A DNA stretch of 64,000 nucleotides from JBFONV01 sp040779335 (GTDB lineage: Bacteria > Pseudomonadota > Gammaproteobacteria > Enterobacterales > Alteromonadaceae). The translations under genes were made by a program, and so were the position numbers. Under the pieces are notes generated by a model, which was not told where the DNA came from, did no database searches, and worked only from the letters and a program-made list of their open reading frames with translations. Shown here piece after piece: positions 9,223-16,129 of the stretch; positions within the stretch are counted from its first letter, which is position 1, and every line of letters begins with the position of its first letter. Location of the stretch: contig JBFONV010000004.1 of NCBI GenBank assembly GCA_040779335.1, forward strand, positions 248,001 to 312,000, in the 5' to 3' direction.

Positions 9223-11296
9223 TCAACGTAAAAAAAATGTTCTCTTTGTTGTTATATCCTTAATTTTATCTGGGTGTGCTAGTTCAATCGCTGATCCTAG
9301 CCATAAAGGTGCTTTACAAGAAATTAGCGTTAATGAGTCGTATCTAAAAGACAACACCCCTAAAACGACTGTAAAAAACGCTGGAATTATCGACGATAAT
9401 ATTGCGCAATCAGAGTTTTTGCGGATTAATAGAAAAGATAATGAGAATGGTAAGTTAAAACTAGAAATAGATTTATCGCAACAATTTGGAAATAATAAAA
9501 ATTATCAGGTTTCGGTTAATGAATTGCCGTTAAACGATTTTTTACATTATATATTAGGGGATTTGCTAAAAGTTTCTTATTTAATTGAGCAAACGGTAAA
9601 AGCTAATTCAACCCCTGTAACTTTAGAGTTAAAAGAAAAAGTCTCAGCTCAACGTTTATTTCAGCTTACCCAACAAATATTAACGCAACATAATATCTAT
9701 ATTGCACTTGACGATGATGTCTTTTTTGTTCATCCGCAAGCGGATAAGGATAGTAAACTTAATATAGCATTTGGTTTCGGTCCTGATGAAGTTGACGTAC
9801 CATCTGTTTCAGGAGAAATAATCCAGCTTGTTCCTCTTAAGTATGGAACTTCTCCAAGCATTAGGCAAACCATTACAGCTTTGGTTAATGCTAAGGTGAC
9901 CATGGACTCAGTACAAGGCTTAATCAGTATTCAAGGGAAGCGTCAACAGGTATATCGAGCGCTGTCATTGATAAAGTTGTTAGATAGTGCCGAAATTAAA
10001 AACAAGTCTGTAGCCTTGCTTAGTTTTAGTTATATTGACTCGCAATCTTATGTTGAAAAAGTCACAGAACTATTGGCTCAAGAGGGGATTTATTCTGAGA
10101 GAACTGTTGCTGTTTCCGCAAGCGTGAAATTTGTGCCAATAGAGCATTTAGGAAAAGTGGTTGTTTTTGCAAGTTCAGAGGAAGTGTTAGAGCGAATTGA
10201 ATACTGGACACATCAACTTGATAAACCGGCGACAGGCTCGGAACAAAGTTTTTACACGTATCAACCTAAATACGCTCGCGCATCAGATCTTGGTGCTAGT
10301 TTATCCCCTCTAATTTCAAATCGTTATAGTAATTTATCTACGCAGGGTAGCCGTTATCAAAATCAAGGAGGGGCAAGTAACCAAACGCAAGATAGAAATA
10401 ACTCTGCTGCAACACCCTCTGAGTCTGTAACTGTTGAAGGCGATAATTTGAGATTGGTTGTAGATGAACGCTCAAACTCTTTAATTTTTTATTCCACAGG
10501 TAAACATTACCAAGAATTACAGCCGATTATTAAAAAGTTAGATGTGATGCCAAAACAAGTAATGCTTGAGGTAGTTATCGCTGAGGTTAAATTGACAGGA
10601 AGCTTTGCTAAAGGAGTTGAGTTTGCTATTAAAAATGGCTCATTAGGGGATACAAATAATACCGTGACTTACGGTTCTCAAGGAGGGTTCGGGTATTCTG
10701 TTGTCGGAATTAATGGTCAAATTAACATCAATTTGAACCAAACTGACGGGCTTATTAATGTACTATCTCGACCTACTCTATTAGTGCGAGACGGCGTGTC
10801 AGCATCAATTACTGTCGGTGACGACATACCAACGGTAGGTAGTACAACCTCCGACCCAATTAACGGTGAGCGTGAAACAACTACTATACAGTACAGAACA
10901 ACAGGGATTGACTTATCAGTAACGCCGACAATAAACGCTCAAGGTACGGTGATTATGACCATAGAGCAAAATATTTCTGATGTATCATCTACAGGAACAA
11001 GCGTTGGCGGCTCACCAGCAATTTTCGAACGTAAGCTTTCTACTGAAGTAGTAGCAGGTGATGGGCAAACAGTCATGCTCGGTGGTCTTATTAGTGAAAG
11101 GAAAGCTTCAAACGCAAGCTCGGTGCCTTTTTTGGGGGCAGTTCCTTTAATAGGCCATTTGTTTAGAAGTGATTCGGATAGCTCCGACAAAACTGAGTTA
11201 GTTATTTTAGTAACGCCAAAAATAGTTAATAACCCTGACGACTGGCAAAGAGTTCAAGATAGTTTCATCAAAGGTCTGGAAAAAATTAAATTTTAA
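9209..11296 (+). CDS. gspD: Type II secretion secretin GspD, lipoprotein form
   Basis: Outer-membrane secretin of about 695 residues. The start at ATG 9209 gives a lipoprotein signal ending in the lipobox LSGC, so the protein is probably lipidated. An in-frame TTG at 9179 would only lengthen the signal. An N0 domain (VNELPLNDFLHYIL), ring-building N1-N3 segments, a Ser/Asn/Gln-rich loop near residue 400 and the secretin core follow, ending in GGLISERK and the TELVILVTPKIV signature. Lipidation may let it reach the outer membrane without a separate pilotin (inference). It is the last gene of the operon and overlaps the GspC-like gene. Confidence 0.92.
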   Translation: MQKINQRKKNVLFVVISLILSGCASSIADPSHKGALQEISVNESYLKDNTPKTTVKNAGIIDDNIAQSEFLRINRKDNENGKLKLEIDLSQQFGNNKNYQVSVNELPLNDFLHYILGDLLKVSYLIEQTVKANSTPVTLELKEKVSAQRLFQLTQQILTQHNIYIALDDDVFFVHPQADKDSKLNIAFGFGPDEVDVPSVSGEIIQLVPLKYGTSPSIRQTITALVNAKVTMDSVQGLISIQGKRQQVYRALSLIKLLDSAEIKNKSVALLSFSYIDSQSYVEKVTELLAQEGIYSERTVAVSASVKFVPIEHLGKVVVFASSEEVLERIEYWTHQLDKPATGSEQSFYTYQPKYARASDLGASLSPLISNRYSNLSTQGSRYQNQGGASNQTQDRNNSAATPSESVTVEGDNLRLVVDERSNSLIFYSTGKHYQELQPIIKKLDVMPKQVMLEVVIAEVKLTGSFAKGVEFAIKNGSLGDTNNTVTYGSQGGFGYSVVGINGQININLNQTDGLINVLSRPTLLVRDGVSASITVGDDIPTVGSTTSDPINGERETTTIQYRTTGIDLSVTPTINAQGTVIMTIEQNISDVSSTGTSVGGSPAIFERKLSTEVVAGDGQTVMLGGLISERKASNASSVPFLGAVPLIGHLFRSDSDSSDKTELVILVTPKIVNNPDDWQRVQDSFIKGLEKIKF

Positions 11297-11566
11297 ATTT
11301 TTTTTGATTTAGACACTTGAATCTTTAAAAAAATAAGGGTAATTTGCAGTTGTTTTTTTGTATGTAAATGCATAATTAAGCAAAGTTAGCTGCATATACA
11401 TATAAATGTAAAAATTTAGAAGAAAATAAATGGTGCGTTGCCTATAGGGATTGTTATAATAGGCGATAAATCGAATGGAATTGTTGCGAAAAAGTCAAAA
11501 GTAGCTTTGTTGGTGTATTAATTGGTTGTTTAATCAACAAAAATATAAAAATAAAAACCTATTTAC
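11297..11566 (+). other. Intergenic leader between gspD and the S-layer-like gene
   Basis: This AT-rich stretch of 270 bases has no plausible gene. Just after the gspD stop there is an A/T-rich run that could act as a weak terminator but lacks a GC stem. The mapped promoter elements of the next gene begin at its right edge. I see no riboswitch or small RNA signature. Confidence 0.4.
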
Positions 11567-11595
11567 TTGACATCTTTGGGACTTTATCATTAAAT
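11567..11595 (+). promoter_or_regulatory. Candidate sigma70 promoter of the S-layer-like gene
   Basis: A perfect TTGACA -35 box at 11567-11572 is followed, after 17 bases, by TTAAAT at 11590-11595, which matches TATAAT at four of six positions. The start point would then fall around 11602, giving a leader of roughly 95 bases whose 5' end is the 22-base palindrome. Confidence 0.55.
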
Positions 11596-11604
11596 TTGCT
11601 TTGG

Positions 11605-11626
11605 TTCGGCTAGGCGCCTAGCCGAA
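11605..11626. repeat. Perfect 22-bp palindrome at the predicted mRNA 5' end
   Basis: The half site TTCGGCTAGGC is followed at once by its exact reverse complement. It is GC-rich in an AT-rich region. It has no T-run after it, so it is not a terminator. If the upstream promoter is right, it forms a hairpin within the first bases of the transcript, as in leaders that protect abundant mRNAs. It could instead be a dimeric regulator site. Confidence 0.7.
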
Positions 11627-11666
11627 ACAGATAAAAAATATTAGTATATTGAACATTAACGGTATA

Positions 11667-11684
11667 CTAGTTTCATGAAACTAG
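11667..11684. repeat. Perfect 18-bp palindrome touching the ribosome binding site
   Basis: The half site CTAGTTTCA is followed by its exact reverse complement TGAAACTAG. Its last bases run into the Shine-Dalgarno AGGAG at 11683-11687, which lies ten bases before ATG 11698. A hairpin here could change access to the ribosome site, or the palindrome could be an operator. Confidence 0.65.
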
Positions 11685-11697
11685 GAGAAAGAAAATA

Positions 11698-13068
11698 ATG
11701 AATTTATTTAAAAAAGCTTTAATAGCTTCTGCTGTTGTAGCATCATTTGGTGCATCTGCCGCTACAGTATCAAGTACGCCTGAGCAATTATCTGCAGAAG
11801 GTGTGTCTATCGGTAATACAGCTACAGTAAACCCAGCTATTGATGTGGTAGTAAGTACGTTACACCCTGCAGCATCTACCATTACTTTAACATTTGATTC
11901 AAATGTTGAGTTTGGTGCTTTCGCAGCAGCCGCCGGTGGTGTTGTTACTAACAACCCTGGTGCTGGTACTGGTACTTCAGGTGATATCGTATTCTCATAC
12001 GGTACTGGTAGCTTCACATTTGATAACGTTGTTATCACAGACGGTGTTGCAGCTGACGGTGAGTTAGATACTATCTCATTTGATGTTAACCTTGGTAACC
12101 CTATTACGGCTCAATCAGCTTTCCGTATCAATATTAACGGTGCTGGTGTTGTTTTATCTGGTGCGGCTACTGTTGGTTACTCATCAGTTGACTCATTAGA
12201 TGCGCCGATTGAAACAGGTACTGGCGTTATCGCTGAAGAAGTATCTCAATTCTCATTTGGTGTTGGTACTCCATTTAACGGTGTTACAGAGCGCGTTAAC
12301 CAAGTGACATTCGCTAAAAACGGTACTACAGCAACTTCTGATACTTTAGTTATGCAAGCAATTAATGACGAGACGTTATCTGCATTGGTTGTTGGTGCTG
12401 ATTTAGATATTTCATTAGAGGGTAACTTTGATGATGGTCTTTCTTCACTTGCTGATGGACATTTTGGTGCAACAAGTCAACGTACAGGTATCGCTTTAGT
12501 TGCAGCTCCTGATTTAGATGAAGTGAATGATGATGATATCGCATTAACTGTAGATAACTTAGAAATTGGTGCAGGTACTGCTGATGATAACCTTACGTTG
12601 TTATTCACATACGCAGCCGGTACGATTCCTGTAACAGGTTCTATTGATGCAACAGCAACATTTTTTGCCGGTACAGATGAGTGGGAATATACCGGTGATG
12701 CGGGTGAGTGGAAGCTTGATGCTACAATCATTAATGTTCCTTACTTCCCTGTAGGTTTTGAAGGTACTTCTACTTCAATTCATTTTGCTAATGAAACTGG
12801 TACTGCTACTGATGTAATTGTTTCTGCTATCGACGATAGCGGTAATACATACGGTCCTTTAGATATGGGTTCAGACCTTGCTGGCGAGACCGTAACTAAA
12901 GTTGGACAAACGTCTATCATGAGCTTATTTGGTTTGACTGAAGCTACAAAGTTAAGTGTTACATTTAACATTGACGCAGATTTAGGCGATGTTAACGCAC
13001 ATGCGTACACTACTAGTTCAGCTGGTCGTACAGAGATTGCAACATCTCAACAAAATAACGATTTTTAA
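11698..13068 (+). CDS. Secreted S-layer-like surface protein
   Basis: This 456-residue protein starts with a clean Sec signal (MNLFKKALIASAVVASFGASA, cleaved after ASA) and continues as a beta-rich, Thr/Ala/Gly/Val/Asp-rich chain. It has no cysteine, only about eight Lys/Arg in the mature part and many Asp/Glu, so it is very acidic. Codon use is strongly skewed to GGT, GCT, ACT and GTT compared with neighbours, which suggests very high expression. A good Shine-Dalgarno, two leader palindromes and a strong terminator frame it. These traits fit a marine S-layer or other major surface protein (Slr4 of Pseudoalteromonas is a comparison to test; membership is not shown here). Its place just after gspD suggests it may be the substrate of that secretion system. 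Confidence 0.6.
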   Translation: MNLFKKALIASAVVASFGASAATVSSTPEQLSAEGVSIGNTATVNPAIDVVVSTLHPAASTITLTFDSNVEFGAFAAAAGGVVTNNPGAGTGTSGDIVFSYGTGSFTFDNVVITDGVAADGELDTISFDVNLGNPITAQSAFRININGAGVVLSGAATVGYSSVDSLDAPIETGTGVIAEEVSQFSFGVGTPFNGVTERVNQVTFAKNGTTATSDTLVMQAINDETLSALVVGADLDISLEGNFDDGLSSLADGHFGATSQRTGIALVAAPDLDEVNDDDIALTVDNLEIGAGTADDNLTLLFTYAAGTIPVTGSIDATATFFAGTDEWEYTGDAGEWKLDATIINVPYFPVGFEGTSTSIHFANETGTATDVIVSAIDDSGNTYGPLDMGSDLAGETVTKVGQTSIMSLFGLTEATKLSVTFNIDADLGDVNAHAYTTSSAGRTEIATSQQNNDF

Positions 13069-13093
13069 TTAACAATTAGTTAATTAAATTAAT

Positions 13094-13121
13094 AAAAGCC
13101 TAGCATTTGCTAGGCTTTTTT
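13094..13121 (+). terminator. Rho-independent terminator after the S-layer-like gene
   Basis: A perfect 11-base stem (AAAAGCCTAGC with GCTAGGCTTTT) around a four-base ATTT loop, followed by a T-run. It closes a single-gene transcript and separates it from the next gene. Confidence 0.93.
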
Positions 13122-13223
13122 GTTTTTATTTTTATAAATGGTTTTATAGAATCTAGAAAATAAATATTTTACAATCTAACTAATTTTTAAAGTTTTATAT
13201 TTTAATTGGAGTCCAAAATCACT

Positions 13224-13868
13224 ATGAATAATATTCGGTTTGCCATTTGCTTATCTGTTGCGTGCATTATCTCGCCATTAAAAGCGAAAGAAATAGCCTC
13301 GGATATACAACTGAAACCATCAGAATTAAATATCACGTCAGAGCTTCATCCACAATCGGTGTGTAACGCAATTGTTGATTTCGCTAACGAACCATTGCAT
13401 AACACACAATCTGTTAAGCTAAATGAAAATGTGTCCATTGAATTAAATCAATTTTTATCCGAAACTTACTTCAACGGAGCAAAAGTTAAAAGCAATGTAA
13501 TATGTCAAAAATTATATGGATCTCAATATACGGGCTCTGAGCCTGAATGGGCATTATTTATTCAAAATGCAATTGAAAATTTCAAACGTACAGGAATAGA
13601 AAGTGGTAGACTTGTATTTCCTAGTGATGTAGACAAGGTTTATAGTAAAAACCTAGATAATAAAGAATATGCATTTTTCGGGAATTATAATGGCACTAAG
13701 CAAATATTTAAGAATATTGCAATCTTGGATAAACGCCATAACACCGTTTTCACTATTTCAGTAAGTGGCGCCGATCGAGCAAAGCATAAAATAAATGAAG
13801 AATTTCAGAGACTAGTAAATAGTTTTAAATTAACTGATTTGGATATTGATGACAGAGAAATTAATTAA
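13224..13868 (+). CDS. Secreted protein of unknown function
   Basis: I do not recognise this 214-residue protein. The N-terminus MNNIRFAICLSVACIISPLKAKE looks like a Sec signal peptide, with cleavage probably after LKA. The mature part has two cysteines about 46 residues apart (SVCNAIV and VICQKLY), which could pair in the periplasm, and ends in a soluble alpha/beta region. ATG 13224 is chosen because GGAG at 13208-13211 serves it. An in-frame TTG at 13206 overlaps that ribosome site. Its end overlaps the TPR-sulfotransferase start by 20 bases, so the two genes are probably co-translated. Confidence 0.65.
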   Translation: MNNIRFAICLSVACIISPLKAKEIASDIQLKPSELNITSELHPQSVCNAIVDFANEPLHNTQSVKLNENVSIELNQFLSETYFNGAKVKSNVICQKLYGSQYTGSEPEWALFIQNAIENFKRTGIESGRLVFPSDVDKVYSKNLDNKEYAFFGNYNGTKQIFKNIAILDKRHNTVFTISVSGADRAKHKINEEFQRLVNSFKLTDLDIDDREIN

Positions 13869-15543
13869 TATTAAAAAAAGTATCAATAAGCGCAATTTCA
13901 AAAAAGCGGCAGCATTATTAAAAAAATACCATAAAGATACTTCCAATAAATCATTCACTACTCTTAATTGGGAAGCGATTTGTCTTTTAGAAGAAAAAAA
14001 AACTCTTGCAGCCATTCATACTTGGGAGGCTGCGCTGTCTTTTGCAGGCGATTCAGTAAGTAAAATAGATTTGTTATGGAAAATCGCCAATTGCCACATT
14101 AGTCTCAAAAATTATAATCTTGCGAAAAAAGTATTAAAAAATAGCCTGGAAATTGATGGAAGCATTAACAATATTGAAGCCAGGCAAAAAATTTGTGAGA
14201 TTTGTATGAATATAAAGGACTATGTGGCCGTTGAAAATTATGTTCCTAAATTACTTTCTTATGAAAAAAGTTACTTGCCGGCATCTTTCTTTTTGTTGGA
14301 ATCTGCTATTGGGCTTGGCGATAAAAAATTAGTACTGAAGCGCTTGGATAAATTGATGAGTCACTATAAAACGTTCGAGCCAAAGCATGTGGTTTTAGTC
14401 GCGGAGTATTTTATTATATTAAGTGAATATGAAGAGGGTGAAAAATTTTTATTACAATTTAACGAGTTATATAAACAGGCTTTGTGGTATCAACTGATTT
14501 TATCGTGGATATACCTCGAAACAGAACGAGAGTTGTTAGTTATTGAGATATTAAAAGACAAAAATATTCAAGATTTAATTGGAGTAATACAAGAACCAGG
14601 ACTTTTTTATTTTGTTTTAGGTAAGTCTTACGAAAAATCGAAATTATTTCAGAAAGCGTTTGAATGTTTTACAAAAATGGGGGAGTTGTCAAAAAATAAA
14701 TATATGTCGTTTAAGCCAATTGATCTCATCAAATCTTATCACAACATAGAACTTTTGGCGTTAGATTATTCATGTAGCTGCGAAATATCCCCTGTTTTTA
14801 TGATTGGTTTTCCTCGTTCTGGCACCACTTTTCTAGAAATGGCTCTTGATACTCATCCCAACATCGTTACTTTGAGTGAACAAGAGACTATTGCTTCAGT
14901 CGCTCGAGAAGCAATGAGTATCACCAACACTAAAAATCTAGCAAAGGCCCTAGAGAGGTTAAGCAAACCACAAATAGTTAGCTTGCAAAAGTTATATTTT
15001 GAATTAGTTGAAAAAGTAACTGAAATAAAAGCGAATGATGTTTTAATTGATAAAATGCCTTTAAACACAATCCAGCTACCACTAATTAAAATGTTATTTC
15101 CTAAGTCAAAGTTCATTATCAGTATAAGACACCCTTTAGATGTTGTGATGAGTAATTTTCAGCAAAACTTTGGCTTTAACAATGAGATGGCATTTTTGTT
15201 TACAATTGAAGATTGTGTGGCTCGATATAAGCAAGTTTTTGATTTTCTATTTCATTTTGAGCAAGCCTGTGGAATTGATGCAATTAGAGTTCGATATGAA
15301 GACCTCGTTAATGACTTTGATCGAGAAATCAATCGTTTATGTGAATATATAGGGGTGAGTAATCAAATCATTCAGGCTAGTATATTATATAATGCAAATC
15401 ATAAAGTTATTAATACAGCCTCTAGAAACCAAGTAACTAAGCCGACTTACCAGTCATCAGTATTTAAATGGAAAAACTATCAAAAACAGCTTGCCCCGTT
15501 CGAAAAGAACTTGGCTGATTTAATAAAAAAATTGGGATATTGA
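13849..15543 (+). CDS. TPR-domain sulfotransferase
   Basis: The N-terminal ~300 residues are helical repeats of TPR type, and the C-terminal ~240 form a PAPS-dependent sulfotransferase. The 5'-phosphosulfate loop reads GFPRSGTTFLE near residue 320, and the 3'-phosphate motif SIRHPLDVVMSNF lies about 105 residues later. Proteins of this family are common in marine bacteria and probably sulfate a glycan or another surface molecule using PAPS. No signal peptide is seen, so it should act in the cytoplasm. CysDNC, which make PAPS, are encoded at 57-62 kb. The ATG at 13849 was taken over the adjacent TTG at 13846. Confidence 0.8.
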   Translation: MTEKLINIKKSINKRNFKKAAALLKKYHKDTSNKSFTTLNWEAICLLEEKKTLAAIHTWEAALSFAGDSVSKIDLLWKIANCHISLKNYNLAKKVLKNSLEIDGSINNIEARQKICEICMNIKDYVAVENYVPKLLSYEKSYLPASFFLLESAIGLGDKKLVLKRLDKLMSHYKTFEPKHVVLVAEYFIILSEYEEGEKFLLQFNELYKQALWYQLILSWIYLETERELLVIEILKDKNIQDLIGVIQEPGLFYFVLGKSYEKSKLFQKAFECFTKMGELSKNKYMSFKPIDLIKSYHNIELLALDYSCSCEISPVFMIGFPRSGTTFLEMALDTHPNIVTLSEQETIASVAREAMSITNTKNLAKALERLSKPQIVSLQKLYFELVEKVTEIKANDVLIDKMPLNTIQLPLIKMLFPKSKFIISIRHPLDVVMSNFQQNFGFNNEMAFLFTIEDCVARYKQVFDFLFHFEQACGIDAIRVRYEDLVNDFDREINRLCEYIGVSNQIIQASILYNANHKVINTASRNQVTKPTYQSSVFKWKNYQKQLAPFEKNLADLIKKLGY

Positions 15544-15552
15544 GGTGTTTGA

Positions 15553-15808
15553 ATGTTTAATATAGTACATACTGATTAGAGTGTTAGGGATATTAAAGCG
15601 AATATCAAAACTCAGCTGGATTTAGACGTAGTAAAATCCAATAAATACAGAAAAGCATTGCTTGTCTTAAAAAATAAATAGTAGTGCTAAATTACTGTCA
15701 TTCTTATCATGGCAACTTCAGGGGATATGTTTTGTTCAAGTTAAGCATTATAAATTAGCTGGGATATCATTAAATAGTGTTTCAAATTTGGTTGATAATA
15801 CTCAATAA
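15553..15808 (+). pseudogene. Decayed N-terminal fragment of a TPR-sulfotransferase-like gene
   Basis: Starting at ATG 15553, the frame is broken by TAG at 15577 and ends at TAG 15679. A +1 frame is then open up to TAA at 15806. The conceptual peptide VKSNKYRKALLVLK, then LSWQLQGICFVQVKHYKLAG after the frameshift, lines up with the start of the intact TPR-sulfotransferase just upstream (INKRNFKKAAALLKK and LNWEAICLLEEKKTLAA). No catalytic part remains. Similarity is weak enough that chance cannot be excluded. Confidence 0.4.
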
Positions 15809-15907
15809 CCATAATTATTAAAATCTTCTTTGTTGTTGAAGGCTCTGCATGATGGATAATTCATTTGTGCAGAGACTCGTTAATAAGTCTTTGATTTTAT
15901 TTTGAAC
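15807..15907. repeat. Left copy of a ~101-bp direct repeat
   Basis: This block matches 19272-19372 in the same orientation, with eight mismatches by eye (about 92 percent identity). Together the two copies flank the whole large lipoprotein gene. This copy lacks the rest of the sulfotransferase gene it came from. Confidence 0.88.
15818..15905 (-). pseudogene. C-terminal remnant of a sulfotransferase gene
   Basis: Read on the minus strand, this piece encodes about 28 residues plus a stop, almost the same as the C-terminus of the sulfotransferase at 19283-20194 (shared SLCTNELSIMQRLQQQ). The frame is kept. Only the tail of the gene is present, so it cannot make a working enzyme. Confidence 0.8.
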
Positions 15908-16068
15908 AATATTCATTTCCTCATTTGAACCTATTCAAATTTTTTTTAAAAACATTTAAATTATTAGTCGCTTATGATGTTTGATTCATGTGTTCGTGGT
16001 GAAAAAAATGTTCGTGGGAACGAAATATTTTTATTCGTATTCATACTACATTAAAATAGTTCGATTTT

Positions 16069-16092
16069 ACATTGTATTTACAAGTACAATGT
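16069..16092. promoter_or_regulatory. Inverted repeat upstream of the large lipoprotein gene
   Basis: ACATTGTA at 16069-16076 and TACAATGT at 16085-16092 are exact inverted copies separated by eight bases, about 38 bases before the GTG start. This could be an operator or a leader hairpin. No regulator is known from the sequence. Confidence 0.35.
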
Positions 16093-16129
16093 CGCTAAAT
16101 TTTCCTATAAAACTGCAAAGGACTGCCTT

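Larger units (their letters stand above)
15544..16129. other. Gene-poor region holding decayed sulfotransferase fragments
   Basis: This 586-base stretch has no intact gene. Its left half holds a broken reading frame that resembles the start of a TPR-sulfotransferase. Bases 15807-15907 copy the 3' end of the sulfotransferase at 19283-20194. The right ~220 bases are the AT-rich leader of the large lipoprotein gene and contain a small inverted repeat. No transposase or tRNA is present. Confidence 0.6.

Noticed and set aside
11605..11626. The 22-bp palindrome as a rho-independent terminator of gspD.
   Set aside because: No T-run follows, and it lies after the predicted promoter of the next gene.
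11673..13010. Long open frames on the minus strand and in other frames across the S-layer-like gene.
   Set aside because: They arise from the biased codon use of the plus-strand gene and have no ribosome site or family motif.
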